Notes: generated by a model not told the origin, from the letters alone. DNA of 64,000 nucleotides from Marinomonas pollencensis (GCF_003387375.1 NZ_QUNG01000007.1:1-64000); one strand, 5' to 3'. Shown: positions 26,651-35,900, counted from the stretch's first letter. Numbers and translations: made by a program.

Positions 26651-27511
26651 TCACACCGTTAGGTTTTTGCCGACGGCACGAATTAGGAAGAATGCAACGA
26701 TATTGGCAAGTAATACGGCGAATAAACCACCCGCAGAAGCCACGCCTACATCGTATTGAAGAAGAGCTTGGTTGTAGATCAAGTAAGCTAGGTTGGTACT
26801 TGCGTAGCCTGGGCCACCACCGGTACTAACAAAGATCTCAGCAAATACAGCCAACAAGAAGATAGTTTCTATCATCACAACCACGGCAATTGGACGGGCT
26901 AGATGAGGAATTGTTAGGTAGCGGAAAATATGCCAGCCTGTTGCGCCATCCATTTGTGCCGCTTCTTTCTGCTCTGTGTCTTGAGATTGTAGTGCGGTAA
27001 CAAAGACCAGAATGGCAAATGGAAGCCACTGCCAGCTAACCATAATGATGACGGACATCAAGGGGTAAGTGCCGAGCCAATCTATCGGTTGCAGCCCAAG
27101 AGACTGTGATATCCAGGCAAAGATGCCGTACACCGGGTTCATCATCATGTTCTTCCAGATTAAGGCGTTAACCGTCGGCATGATGAAGAAAGGTGAAATC
27201 AATAAAACGCGAACTATGCCACGCCCGAAAAAAGGTTTGTCGATTAAGGCTGATAACATCACACCTAGGACGACGGTAATAATTAAGGCTGATAGCAAGA
27301 GTATCAGGGTATTTGCAACGGCAGTAATAAAACCAGGATCCGTGATGAAAAACTCAAAGTTCATTAGACCAACAAAGTTGTTTTGGCCTGGGTACAGAAG
27401 GTTGTAACGAATCGTTGAAAAATAGATAGTCATTGATAACGGCACTATCATCCACACTAAAAGCATGATGACGGATGGCGCCATTAATAAGCGAGTGATT
27501 GAGCGCTTCAT
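26651..27511 (-). CDS. Polyol ABC transporter permease (MtlF/SmoF type)
   Basis: 286 residues, six or seven membrane helices. The EAA-like loop reads KEAAQMDGATGWHIFRYLTI then PHLARP, consistent with the MalF-type subunit of CUT1 importers. It is the first permease after the binding protein, separated from it by 97 bases that hold a strong stem-loop. It forms the membrane channel with the following gene product. Confidence 0.9.
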   Translation of the reverse strand: MKRSITRLLMAPSVIMLLVWMIVPLSMTIYFSTIRYNLLYPGQNNFVGLMNFEFFITDPGFITAVANTLILLLSALIITVVLGVMLSALIDKPFFGRGIVRVLLISPFFIMPTVNALIWKNMMMNPVYGIFAWISQSLGLQPIDWLGTYPLMSVIIMVSWQWLPFAILVFVTALQSQDTEQKEAAQMDGATGWHIFRYLTIPHLARPIAVVVMIETIFLLAVFAEIFVSTGGGPGYASTNLAYLIYNQALLQYDVGVASAGGLFAVLLANIVAFFLIRAVGKNLTV

Positions 27512-27564
27512 GGTAGGTATCTCTTATTATAATGAATAGGGCGTCGTGCGACGGTTCAAAATAA

Positions 27565-27599
27565 GAAACCAAGGTCGCTTAATTCGCCACCTTGGTTTC
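27565..27599 (-). promoter_or_regulatory. Stem-loop between binding-protein and permease genes
   Basis: Perfect 11-bp stem GAAACCAAGGT / ACCTTGGTTTC with a 13-base loop, 9 bp after the binding-protein stop. On the minus strand it is followed by TTATTTTG. It probably stabilises the upstream message or partially terminates, giving more binding protein than permease. Confidence 0.65.
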
Positions 27600-27608
27600 A
27601 GATCTAGA

Positions 27609-28925
27609 CTAGTAGCCCGCTTGACGCATCTGACGCTCTGCCGCTTTTTGCGCATTATTTAATGCTTGCTCAACTGTCATTGCACCAGCAAGTGCTCCAG
27701 AAATCATTTGCCCTGTCGTTGTACCAATCGCTTGGAACTCAGGAATAGAGGCAAATTGAACACCCACATATGGGGAAGGTTTTAAAGTGCTGTCTTGAGG
27801 ATCAGCCGATTTAATGGCTTTAAGCTCTGCTTTCGCAAATACCGCAGCTTCTAAGAAGTTAGGGTTTTGGTAAGTACTTTCACGAGTACCCGTTGGTACA
27901 GCTGCCCAGCCGGCATCTTTCGCGACTAATTTAACGTAGTCTTTAGAGGTCGCCCAGCGGACAAATTTCTGTGCAGCTTCTTCATGTTTGGTTGCAACAG
28001 GAACCGCTAGAGCCCAAGCCCATAGCCAGTTTGCACCCTTTTTAGTCACTTCTTGTGGAGATTGAGCAAAGGCGACTTGATCAGCAACTTTACTCTGAGA
28101 AGGGTCGGTTACGAATGAAGCTGCAATGGTCGCATCAATCCACATACCGCATTTGCCTTCGTTGAAAAGAGCTAGGTTCTCATTAAAGCTGTTTGAACTG
28201 GCACCAGGAGGTCCGTACTTGCCAAGTAAATCAACGTAGAAGTTAACTGCTTTAGTCCACTCAGGGGAGTTGATTTCTGGTTTCCAGTTCTCGTCAAACC
28301 AACGACCACCGAATGAGTTCGCAATAGTGGTAACAAGCGCCATGTTGTCGCCCCAGCCAGCTTTACCGCGTAAGCAAATACCATAAACACCATTGTCAGG
28401 ATCATTAACGGCTTTTGCTACATCACGAATATGGTCCCAGCTGTCATTGTCATGGATTTCCATGCCAGCGGCTTTCACTAAGTCTTTACGGTACATAACC
28501 ATTGAACTTTCGCCGTAAAATGGCGAAGCATATAAGGTGCCGTCGTATGAAAGGCCACTGCGGATCGAAGGTAAGATGTCTTTTTTATCGTAATCGCCGC
28601 TTGCGTCGATTGGTTCTAACCAACCACGTTGACCCCAAATAGGTGCTTCGTACATACCAATGGTCATCACGTCATACAGACCGCTTTTGTTAGCAATGTC
28701 TTGGGTGACATTTTGACGTAGTACGCTTTCTTCTAGCGTTACCCATTTGACTTTAATGCCAGGGTTAGCTTTTTCAAACTCAGGAGTCAGCTTTTGCATC
28801 TCAATCATGTGACCGTTATTCACGGTTGCCACAGTAATTTGGGTATCAGCAAAGGCGTTTGCAGTGGTAATCGCAGTCGCTAGCGAGATGGCGCAAGCAA
28901 CCGTGTTTTTTGAAAGGCTTTTCAT
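27609..28925 (-). CDS. Polyol ABC transporter substrate-binding protein (MtlE/SmoE type)
   Basis: 438 residues with a cleavable signal peptide (hydrophobic core ACAISLATAITTANAFA), so it is periplasmic. The mature protein is a family 1 extracellular binding protein: TVATVNNGHMIEMQKLTPEF, an acidic and aromatic ligand cleft (YGESSMVMYRKDLVKAAG) and a C-terminal VGVQFASIPEFQAIGT. It is the first and presumably most expressed gene of the operon. A 7-bp palindrome lies about 57 bp upstream of its ATG. The exact sugar alcohol is inferred from the dehydrogenase and xylulokinase neighbours. Confidence 0.9.
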   Translation of the reverse strand: MKSLSKNTVACAISLATAITTANAFADTQITVATVNNGHMIEMQKLTPEFEKANPGIKVKWVTLEESVLRQNVTQDIANKSGLYDVMTIGMYEAPIWGQRGWLEPIDASGDYDKKDILPSIRSGLSYDGTLYASPFYGESSMVMYRKDLVKAAGMEIHDNDSWDHIRDVAKAVNDPDNGVYGICLRGKAGWGDNMALVTTIANSFGGRWFDENWKPEINSPEWTKAVNFYVDLLGKYGPPGASSNSFNENLALFNEGKCGMWIDATIAASFVTDPSQSKVADQVAFAQSPQEVTKKGANWLWAWALAVPVATKHEEAAQKFVRWATSKDYVKLVAKDAGWAAVPTGTRESTYQNPNFLEAAVFAKAELKAIKSADPQDSTLKPSPYVGVQFASIPEFQAIGTTTGQMISGALAGAMTVEQALNNAQKAAERQMRQAGY

Positions 28926-29241
28926 TAGGTTCTCCCTATTTGGAGGCTTTTGTTTTTATAGTCATACCTAGTCTTGATAATTGATTACCAAGTAATCATC
29001 AATATAGAGCTATCTCAATTGACTCGCTAGTACGTAAATTGCTAATACATGTACTATTTTGTTTCTTTTTTACCGATAAAAAGGAAAAACAATCAAAAAA
29101 ATATGTATAAATAGAGATCTTTTCTTTCAAGATCCTGACATTTCAGTGGTTTAGTGATTATTGTCATGGAATCTGATGTAGCGGTTTTCCGCGTGCAGGC
29201 AAATCGATATAATGAGAGCATTCTATATTGAGGGTAATTTC
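28926..29241. other. Divergent region between the polyol operon and sdhE
   Basis: 316 bp, AT-rich, no gene. It must contain the polyol operon promoter (minus) and the sdhE promoter (plus). The palindrome at 28982-28998 is the only obvious structured element. Confidence 0.45.
28982..28998. promoter_or_regulatory. Palindrome upstream of the polyol operon
   Basis: TGATTAC caa GTAATCA, a perfect 7-bp inverted repeat centred about 65 bp upstream of the binding-protein ATG. It could be an operator or a leader hairpin; AraC proteins usually bind direct repeats, so the binder is uncertain. Confidence 0.35.
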
Positions 29242-29517
29242 ATGAGTTTGACTGCGGATTCTATCGCCTATAGGCGCCTTAAAATGCAATGCCGTCGAGG
29301 TATGCTGGAATTAGATGTGCTTCTTGAGCCATTTTTGGATGAGGTGTTTTTAACACTAGATGAGGAAGATCAGCAGCGCTTTAGTACTTTGTTAGCCTGT
29401 GAAGATCAAGCTTTGTTCGAGTGGTTTATGCAAAGAGAAGTGCCAGAAGACCCGGATTTTGCTCGTATTGTCGAGATTATTCTGACTCGTGTTCAGCCTG
29501 AAAACTACCGCGCTTAA
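29242..29517 (+). CDS. sdhE: Succinate dehydrogenase assembly factor SdhE
   Basis: 91 residues, the family's length, small and acidic. SdhE promotes covalent attachment of FAD to the succinate dehydrogenase flavoprotein. The hallmark RRGMLELD (RGxxExD) is at residues 17-24, after YRRLKMQC. The ATG at 29242 is preferred to the in-frame ATG at 29212 because GAGGGTAA lies just before it and the protein then matches known SdhE proteins. Its end overlaps the next gene by 29 bases, as in the E. coli sdhE-ygfX pair. Confidence 0.92.
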   Translation: MSLTADSIAYRRLKMQCRRGMLELDVLLEPFLDEVFLTLDEEDQQRFSTLLACEDQALFEWFMQREVPEDPDFARIVEIILTRVQPENYRA

Positions 29518-29929
29518 GCCTTCCGCTTTAGGCACAGCATTCTGGCTTTTGTTGGCAGGCTGCTGTGCGCTACTCCTACGTTTATTTTGGCCACCGATAG
29601 AAACCTGGCTGGCTCTATTTTGCTGTGTTTTTGTGATCCTTTCTTATCGCCTAGTGAGATACTTGATCGGCGGTGCTTTAGCCATTGGGATTGATGAAGA
29701 TGGCGCTTTTTTAAAGCAGGGTTCGGCTTTTTATCGACTGGATTTCATACGCGTGAACGGTGTGCAATTGATTGCAAAGCAAGTCAGGAAAGACACGTGG
29801 TGGCAGCGCTTTTGGCCTACTTATTGTGTGATTTACCGTGACAGTTTGCCTTATTATGAGTACCGAGTGATGCGCTCCTATGCTGCGCAACAAAAAATGT
29901 TAAAGCGCAGCAAGGCGACATCAAAGTAA
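29489..29929 (+). CDS. YgfX/CptA-like inner-membrane protein
   Basis: 146 residues from a GTG start. Two hydrophobic segments (about 14-30 and 37-58) precede a cytoplasmic part rich in Trp, Arg and Tyr (DTWWQRFWPTYCVIYRDSL). Position after sdhE, size and topology match YgfX/CptA, in E. coli reported as a membrane toxin-like partner of SdhE that affects FtsZ and MreB. Sequence conservation in this family is low, so the name rests mainly on context. The GTG lies inside sdhE; no ATG is available near the N-terminus. Confidence 0.65.
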   Translation: MFSLKTTALKPSALGTAFWLLLAGCCALLLRLFWPPIETWLALFCCVFVILSYRLVRYLIGGALAIGIDEDGAFLKQGSAFYRLDFIRVNGVQLIAKQVRKDTWWQRFWPTYCVIYRDSLPYYEYRVMRSYAAQQKMLKRSKATSK

Positions 29930-29932
29930 TAC

Positions 29933-31528
29933 TCAGTTAGTCGTGTCAGGGTGCAGTATAGTTGGTTTGCTGTTGGTTAATTTGTCAGGGTAATCCAAGG
30001 TGAAATGAAGGCCACGGCTTTCTTTTCGAGACATGGCTGAACGAATAATTAGATCCGCGACCACCGCGAGGTTGCGCAGTTCTAGTAAATCACTAGACAC
30101 CTTATAGTTGGTGTAAAACTCTTGGATTTCAGAGCGTAATAAATCCACCCTATGTTTAGCTCGCAATAAACGTTTATCCGTTCTTACTATGCCCACATAG
30201 TCCCACATAAAGCGGCGTAATTCTTGCCAGTTATGGGTAATGACAACATCTTCGTCTGAGTCTGTTACCTTGGTTTCATCCCAATCTGGTATCTTAATAT
30301 CAGCCGATTCGGTTCGATTGTTCATAATATGTTGCGCCGCAGATCGGGCAAATACGATGCATTCTAACAGCGAGTTGCTGGCCAAACGGTTGGCACCGTG
30401 AAGCCCTGTGTAGGCGGTTTCTCCAATGGCATAAAGGTTGCGAATATCGGTAGAGCCATGTTGGTCTACTACTACGCCACCACAAGTGTAATGGGCGGCT
30501 GGAACCACAGGAATTGGTTGTTTGGTCATGTCATGACCGTATTCTAAACAGCGTTTATAAATCGTCGGAAAATGTTCTTTTATGAAGCTTTCGTCTTTGT
30601 GAGAAATATCCAATAGAACATGGTTTATGCCCAAGCGTTTCATTTCATGGTCAATCGCTCGCGCCACAATATCTCGTGGTGCTAGCTCTGCGCGTTCATC
30701 AAATTGAGGCATAAAACGCGAGCCGTCAGGAAGGCGAAGTTTTCCTCCTTCACCGCGAACCGCTTCAGAAATCAAAAAGGTTTTGGCTTTAGCGTCATAC
30801 AAACAAGTCGGGTGAAATTGATTAAACTCCATGTTGCCGACGCGACAGCCTGCACGCCATGCCATAGCAATGCCATCACCTGAGGCAGTATCTGGGTTGC
30901 TGGTGTAGAGATAGACTTTACTGCTGCCGCCACAAGCCAGAGAAACTGACTGGCCATGGAATACTTCTATGACATCGTCATCAAGGTTTAATGCATAAAC
31001 ACCGACGACCTTATTCTCGCCTGCTAGCCCCAGTTTTTCTGTGGTTACTAGGTCTATGGCGACACGATCAGGGAAGAAGGAAATATTCGGGTGGTTAGCA
31101 GCATTTTTAATCAAGGTTTTAGAGATCGCTAAGCCGGTAGCGTCCGCGCTGTGAATAATCCGGCGGTGGCTGTGGCCACCTTCTTTGGTTAGATGGTAGC
31201 TCTCAGTTTCACCATAACGTGTGAATGGCACGCCTTGATCGATAAGCCAATCAATACTCTCTTTTGAATGCTCAACAGTAAAACGGATAGCGTCGGCATC
31301 GCCCAGTTCAACACCGGCATCAATAGTGTCATTAATATGAGATTCGATGGTGTCTTCGTCCGATAGTACTGCTGCTACACCACCTTGTGCATAAAGAGTT
31401 GAGCCTTCGCGGATATCGGCTTTGGTTAGAATAGCGACGCTGTGGGTGTTAGCCAGTTCTAGTGCTAACGTTAGGCCGGCTGCGCCTGCGCCAATGATGA
31501 CGATATCGTGTTTAAAATGTCGGCTCAT
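29933..31528 (-). CDS. nadB: L-aspartate oxidase NadB
   Basis: 531 residues from ATG 31528 ([19 protein letters not shown]), similar to Pseudomonas NadB starts; an ATG at 31546 would add six residues and cannot be excluded. It oxidises aspartate to iminoaspartate, the first step of de novo NAD synthesis. The FAD-binding [52 protein letters not shown] and [15 protein letters not shown] motifs are intact. It is divergent from rpoE, a gene order shared by many gammaproteobacteria. Confidence 0.95.
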   Translation of the reverse strand: MSRHFKHDIVIIGAGAAGLTLALELANTHSVAILTKADIREGSTLYAQGGVAAVLSDEDTIESHINDTIDAGVELGDADAIRFTVEHSKESIDWLIDQGVPFTRYGETESYHLTKEGGHSHRRIIHSADATGLAISKTLIKNAANHPNISFFPDRVAIDLVTTEKLGLAGENKVVGVYALNLDDDVIEVFHGQSVSLACGGSSKVYLYTSNPDTASGDGIAMAWRAGCRVGNMEFNQFHPTCLYDAKAKTFLISEAVRGEGGKLRLPDGSRFMPQFDERAELAPRDIVARAIDHEMKRLGINHVLLDISHKDESFIKEHFPTIYKRCLEYGHDMTKQPIPVVPAAHYTCGGVVVDQHGSTDIRNLYAIGETAYTGLHGANRLASNSLLECIVFARSAAQHIMNNRTESADIKIPDWDETKVTDSDEDVVITHNWQELRRFMWDYVGIVRTDKRLLRAKHRVDLLRSEIQEFYTNYKVSSDLLELRNLAVVADLIIRSAMSRKESRGLHFTLDYPDKLTNSKPTILHPDTTN

Positions 31529-31664
31529 AATATTGATCTGATTCATGTCTAAAGTATTAATGTTACTATTGTTATTGCGTAATAGTGAACTATTTCTGAC
31601 GGTGTGTTTTATTTCTCCACAATGTGTACTCTGTGCAAATATAAAAGTCTCTATAGATTATATG

Positions 31665-31691
31665 GGAACTCGCTTTGTGTCTTGTTGTCTT
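31665..31691 (+). promoter_or_regulatory. Candidate sigma-E autoregulatory promoter of rpoE
   Basis: GGAACT, 17 bases, then TCTT, resembling the GGAACTT-N16/17-TCTRA form of sigma-E/AlgU promoters. The ATG of rpoE is about 53 bp downstream. This is pattern matching only; the -10 element is imperfect. Confidence 0.4.
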
Positions 31692-31743
31692 CTCTTAAAA
31701 TAAGCAGCACTGGCGCGCTAATGAGGTTTAACAAGAGGTGCCT

Positions 31744-32337
31744 ATGCAGCACGAAACGTCTTCAGATCAGGCGTTAGTTCAAAAAGTCCAGCAAGGTGAT
31801 AGCAAGGCTTTTGATCTTTTAGTTCTAAAGTACCAATACAAGGTGATCGGGCTGATTGGCCGTTATGTTCAAGACAAACATGAAGTACTAGATGTGGCGC
31901 AAGAGAGTTTTATTAAAGCTTATCGCGCTATAGATTCCTTTCGAGGAGAAAGTGCTTTTTATACCTGGCTTTATCGTATTGCGGTTAATACGGCTAAAAA
32001 TTATCTAGTGAGCCGCTCACGCCGACCACCTGGCTCTGATGTAGAACTGGATAACGACGAGTCATTCAGTGTTTATGATGCGCTACTCGATTCAAGTACA
32101 CCAGATGCAATTTTAAATAGAAATCGCTTAGAAAAAGCGATTCACGAAGCCATTAAAGGCCTTCCAGAAGAACTGCGTGGCGCATTGAGCTTGAGGGAGT
32201 TTGATGGCTTAAGTTATGAAGAGATTGCCCAGATAATGGACTGTCCAGTTGGGACGGTGCGATCAAGAATTTTCCGCGCTCGAGAAGCAGTGGAAAAACA
32301 TATACGTCCATTTATGGATGGAGGAGATGATTTATGA
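31744..32337 (+). CDS. rpoE: Extracytoplasmic stress sigma factor RpoE/AlgU
   Basis: 197 residues. Sigma region 2 (about 10-95) contains AFDLLVLKYQYKVIGLI and DVAQESFIKAYRAIDSFRGE and FYTWLYRIAVNTAKN. Region 4 (about 130-190) contains LPEELRGALSLREFDGLSYE and IMDCPVGTVRSRIFRAREA. It directs RNA polymerase to envelope-stress genes and, as AlgU, exopolysaccharide genes. The ATG at 31744 is chosen over GTG 31738 because AGAGGTG sits directly before it. Its stop overlaps the rseA ATG (ATGA), ensuring coupled synthesis of the inhibitor. Confidence 0.96.
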   Translation: MQHETSSDQALVQKVQQGDSKAFDLLVLKYQYKVIGLIGRYVQDKHEVLDVAQESFIKAYRAIDSFRGESAFYTWLYRIAVNTAKNYLVSRSRRPPGSDVELDNDESFSVYDALLDSSTPDAILNRNRLEKAIHEAIKGLPEELRGALSLREFDGLSYEEIAQIMDCPVGTVRSRIFRAREAVEKHIRPFMDGGDDL

Positions 32338-32969
32338 CAGCGTCTGATGATAGCCAACAAGCTGTATTAGAAAGCTTGTCTGCAATGTTTGATGATGAAG
32401 CAAATCAACAGGATCTTCATGATTTAATGGCGCAGGACTCAGCCGATCTAAATGATAAAATGGCGGCGTTCCATCTTATCCAACATACTTTAAGAAAAGA
32501 AACGGATGTTGATTTAAATATCCAATCTGGCTTTAATCTGGCGGCTCGAGTTAGCGCTCAGATAGAGCAAGAAACGGGTGAAAAAAACGCGTCTAATGTT
32601 GTTGCCTTGGCGCCTTTGTTGCCTTCATTAACACCTGATATGGTCTCTGATATAGCGCCCCAAAAGCGTTATTTTTGGAGCGGCTTTGCCGTCGCAGCCA
32701 GTGTGGCGTTTGCCATAGTGGTCGGTGGTAATTTGCTACTCAACCCAGAGCCAAACAAAGCGCCAACCGTTGCAGCACATACCGCCAGCGATATTGATAC
32801 CTTAACCGTGCCTGTTACTTCCCTTGCTGAGTTAAAAAAACAGCCTATGGATATTGATAATTTACGTTTACAAAATTATCTACGCCAGCATGCTGAGCAA
32901 GCAACAATGACCGTTGGTCGAGGTATGATTCCGATGGCTCGTATTGCGAGCTACCCAATAAAAGAGTGA
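32334..32969 (+). CDS. rseA: Anti-sigma-E factor RseA/MucA
   Basis: 211 residues. The cytoplasmic N-terminal domain (about 1-110) begins with the acidic LESLSAMFDDEANQQDL that binds sigma-E. One membrane helix follows at about 113-137 (FWSGFAVAASVAFAIVVGG), then a periplasmic tail ending in MTVGRGMIPMARIASYP, like the MucA tail that meets MucB. It holds RpoE inactive until cleaved by site-1 and site-2 proteases. It overlaps rpoE by four bases and lies 4 bp before rseB. Confidence 0.92.
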   Translation: MTASDDSQQAVLESLSAMFDDEANQQDLHDLMAQDSADLNDKMAAFHLIQHTLRKETDVDLNIQSGFNLAARVSAQIEQETGEKNASNVVALAPLLPSLTPDMVSDIAPQKRYFWSGFAVAASVAFAIVVGGNLLLNPEPNKAPTVAAHTASDIDTLTVPVTSLAELKKQPMDIDNLRLQNYLRQHAEQATMTVGRGMIPMARIASYPIKE

Positions 32970-32973
32970 CAGC

Positions 32974-33942
32974 ATGACTTTGTCTGGATTACTACGGGTT
33001 AGTTTAATGATGCTTTGTGCGTCACTTTCTAGTTTAGGGTATTCGGCGTCTAACACGCCTGATGCCGCTCATTTATTAGAGCAGATGTCCAACTCCTTTT
33101 CGACCTTAGACTACGATGGGATTTTTATTCATTCGGAAAATACTCGAATGAATAGTATGCGTGTGCAGCACCAGCAGCGAAAAGGCAAAGAATACGAAAG
33201 TCTGGTCGATCTTGATGGTAATAAAATACAAGTTATTCGTATTGATGATACGGTGATTTGTGTTTATCCCAATGAAGCGGTTGCGGATAAGCAAGTTATG
33301 TCGAGTACGCCATTTAAGCGTTTTATTGGGTTAGATAGTGAGCATTTAAAGCTTGGTTATAATTTAGTGGTCAGCAATAAAGTGGCTCGTATCGCAGGGC
33401 GTGAAGCATATCAATTGCGTCTAGAACCGAAAGATCAATATCGTTATGCCCATGAGGTTTGGCTAGATAAGGGTAACTATTTTTTGCTGAAACACGATAT
33501 GCTGGATCAAAATGACGCTTTGCTCGACCGGATTCAATTTACTTCAGTGACGTTTGACCCAGACTTGAAAGTCGCAGATTTCACCCCCAACAAAGAGTCC
33601 TATTCGAAGCAATTAGTTGAGCCTAAAGCTCGGCGTGTTAAAAGCTTGTGGAAATTTGACTGGCTGCCTGAAGGTTTTTCTTTAGTGTGGCCTGAAGCGC
33701 GAGCTTTAAATCATGGTACCAGCATGTTGCTGCTATCTGATGGTATGGCAACCATTTCGGTTTTCGTTGAACCCGTAATGAAAACAAAAGCAACGTCATA
33801 TCTGTTAATTGGAGCAACTGTCGCTGGAGAAAAAACGTTAAAAGTGGGTAAACAATTGTATTTAGTGACCATGGTTGGAGAAGTCCCTAAAGTAACAATT
33901 GAAAAGCTTATGTCGGTGTTTATGCCAAAGGCAAGATTATGA
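32974..33942 (+). CDS. rseB: Sigma-E regulatory protein RseB/MucB
   Basis: 322 residues with an N-terminal signal peptide (LMMLCASLSSLGYSAS), periplasmic. The lipoprotein-sensor-like domain (LLEQMSNSFSTLDYDGIFIH onward) is typical of MucB/RseB, and the C-terminal domain includes WKFDWLPEGFSLV. It shields the periplasmic tail of RseA from proteolysis and releases it on envelope stress. Its stop codon overlaps the rseC ATG. Confidence 0.92.
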   Translation: MTLSGLLRVSLMMLCASLSSLGYSASNTPDAAHLLEQMSNSFSTLDYDGIFIHSENTRMNSMRVQHQQRKGKEYESLVDLDGNKIQVIRIDDTVICVYPNEAVADKQVMSSTPFKRFIGLDSEHLKLGYNLVVSNKVARIAGREAYQLRLEPKDQYRYAHEVWLDKGNYFLLKHDMLDQNDALLDRIQFTSVTFDPDLKVADFTPNKESYSKQLVEPKARRVKSLWKFDWLPEGFSLVWPEARALNHGTSMLLLSDGMATISVFVEPVMKTKATSYLLIGATVAGEKTLKVGKQLYLVTMVGEVPKVTIEKLMSVFMPKARL

Positions 33943-34406
33943 TTGAAGAGTCCGGTACGGTACTTTCCACTGAGAAAGGGTTTGCCGAAGTAGAAACGAT
34001 TCGAACCAGTAGTTGTACTGCGTGTCGAGCTAGGCATGGTTGTGGCCATCATGCGATTGCCCAAGTATCTGCTAGTAATCGTATGCGCATGAAAGCCATT
34101 GATAGTTTTGATGTGCGTGTGGGCCAAAGAGTCACTGTAGGTATCCCAGAAGATACCTTATTACAAGCCTCAGTATGGATGTATTTTATTCCATTATTAG
34201 GCTTGGTAGCTGGCGCGACACTGCCTTCATTATGGCATGCCAGTAGCGGCGTTTCGGTTGTTTTGTCCATCTTAGGGTTTCTTTCAGGGCTTTGGTTAGC
34301 CAAGAAGAAATCACAGAAAGAAGAGAATAACCCCGATTTTTATCCAAGAATTTTACGTATTGAAACCACTCAGGGTAGTGAAATTCCTTTAATCTTTACG
34401 CCTTGA
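33939..34406 (+). CDS. rseC: RseC/MucC family membrane protein
   Basis: 155 residues. The N-terminal part has a cysteine cluster TSSCTACRARHGCG, proposed in the family to bind metal or redox centres. Two hydrophobic helices (about 85-105 and 110-128) are followed by a Lys/Glu-rich tail. RseC/MucC modulates sigma-E signalling and is linked in some species to electron-transfer complexes. Four-base overlap with rseB. Confidence 0.88.
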   Translation: MIEESGTVLSTEKGFAEVETIRTSSCTACRARHGCGHHAIAQVSASNRMRMKAIDSFDVRVGQRVTVGIPEDTLLQASVWMYFIPLLGLVAGATLPSLWHASSGVSVVLSILGFLSGLWLAKKKSQKEENNPDFYPRILRIETTQGSEIPLIFTP

Positions 34407-34463
34407 ATCAAAAAATCTTCACCTGGCACAGTAAAACTTGATACGTCTTAAGGAGACAAATCA

Positions 34464-35882
34464 ATGAACAGATTGCTTAAGCAAATTAATATAGGAGCCA
34501 TCAGTGTTTTCATGATGTTCTCCATGTTCGCCCATGCTGCTGAATTGCCTGATTTTACCAAGTTGGTGGAAAAAGCCTCTCCGGCCGTGGTTAACATTAG
34601 TACTGAACAAATGGTAATGACAAAAACAGCGGCGGAAGGCAACGGTCCTCAAATGGGGCCAAATAGCCAAGAGTTGAACGAATTTTTCCGTCACTTCTTT
34701 GGTCAGCAACCCTTTAATGGTGGTGAATCTCAAGCACCACAAGAGAGGGAAAGAAGTTCATTAGGTTCAGGTTTTATTATTTCAGCGGACGGTTACATTC
34801 TTACCAATAACCATGTTATTGATGGCGCAGATGTTATTCATGTCCGTCTGAATGATCGTCGTGAATACACTGCAAAAGTGATCGGTACTGATAGCCGTAC
34901 CGATCTGGCCTTATTAAAAATTGATGCCAAAGATCTGCCAACCGTGAAGATGGGTGACTCTGATAAATTAAAAGCAGGTCAGTGGGTGTTAGCGATTGGT
35001 TCGCCGTTTGGGTTTGATTACACGGTCACTGCCGGTGTGGTAAGTGCTACCGGTCGTAATCTGCCTTCTGATAACTACGTACCTTTTATTCAAACGGATG
35101 TGGCGATTAATCCAGGTAATTCTGGCGGTCCTTTGTTCGATCTAGATGGTGAAGTAGTGGGTATTAACTCACAAATTTATACCCGCTCTGGTGGCTTTAT
35201 GGGCGTGTCGTTTGCGATTCCTTCCAAGGTCGCCATGTCGGTTGTTGATCAGCTTAAAGCAAATGGTAAAGTGTCTCGTGCTTGGCTAGGTGTGTTGATT
35301 CAGGATGTAAACAATGACCTGGCTGAATCCTTCGGCCTAAAACGCCCACATGGGGCCCTAATTAGTCGTGTTATGCCTGATTCCCCAGCACAAAAAGCTG
35401 GCCTTAAATCCGGGGATATTATTTTAGCCTTTGATGGCAATAATATTAATCACTCTGGTGAGTTGCCTTACATTGTCGGCCAAATGAAGTCTGGCGACAG
35501 TGTGGATGTAGACATTTTCCGTGATGGCAAAGATAAAACCATCACCTTGTCACTGGAGTCACGTCCAGACAATCAGCAAACGCAAGCTCAGAAGAAGCAA
35601 GATGAAAATCGTTTGGGTATGGTTGTGGCGGATGTGCCAGTAGAATTAGCCAAGCGTTTAGACATTGAAGGCGGGGTGATTGTGAAGAAAGTGATTGGTG
35701 GCACAGCGTCTCGTAATGGTTTAGCCCAAGGTGATGTTATTACCATGCTTAACGGCCAAGCGATTAAAGACGCAGATGATTTCTCAGCCATTGCCAAACA
35801 AGTTCCAGATAATCGCTCCGTTCCAATGCGAGTGATTCGTGATGGTTACCCAATGTTTATCCCATTTAAAATTACTAAATAA
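34464..35882 (+). CDS. degP: Periplasmic serine protease DegP/MucD
   Basis: 472 residues with a signal peptide (FMMFSMFAHAAELPDF). The trypsin-like domain has the catalytic triad His in LTNNHVIDGAD, Asp in TDLALLKID and Ser in NPGNSGGPLFD. Two PDZ domains follow (about 275-365 and 380-470), including AWLGVLIQDVN and LGMVVADVPVELAKR. It degrades or refolds misfolded envelope proteins. A strong AAGGAG ribosome site precedes the ATG. It is 57 bp after rseC and probably belongs to the same rpoE-mucABCD unit. Confidence 0.94.
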   Translation: MNRLLKQINIGAISVFMMFSMFAHAAELPDFTKLVEKASPAVVNISTEQMVMTKTAAEGNGPQMGPNSQELNEFFRHFFGQQPFNGGESQAPQERERSSLGSGFIISADGYILTNNHVIDGADVIHVRLNDRREYTAKVIGTDSRTDLALLKIDAKDLPTVKMGDSDKLKAGQWVLAIGSPFGFDYTVTAGVVSATGRNLPSDNYVPFIQTDVAINPGNSGGPLFDLDGEVVGINSQIYTRSGGFMGVSFAIPSKVAMSVVDQLKANGKVSRAWLGVLIQDVNNDLAESFGLKRPHGALISRVMPDSPAQKAGLKSGDIILAFDGNNINHSGELPYIVGQMKSGDSVDVDIFRDGKDKTITLSLESRPDNQQTQAQKKQDENRLGMVVADVPVELAKRLDIEGGVIVKKVIGGTASRNGLAQGDVITMLNGQAIKDADDFSAIAKQVPDNRSVPMRVIRDGYPMFIPFKITK

Positions 35883-35900
35883 GCTGTTTAAGTAGGTTGC

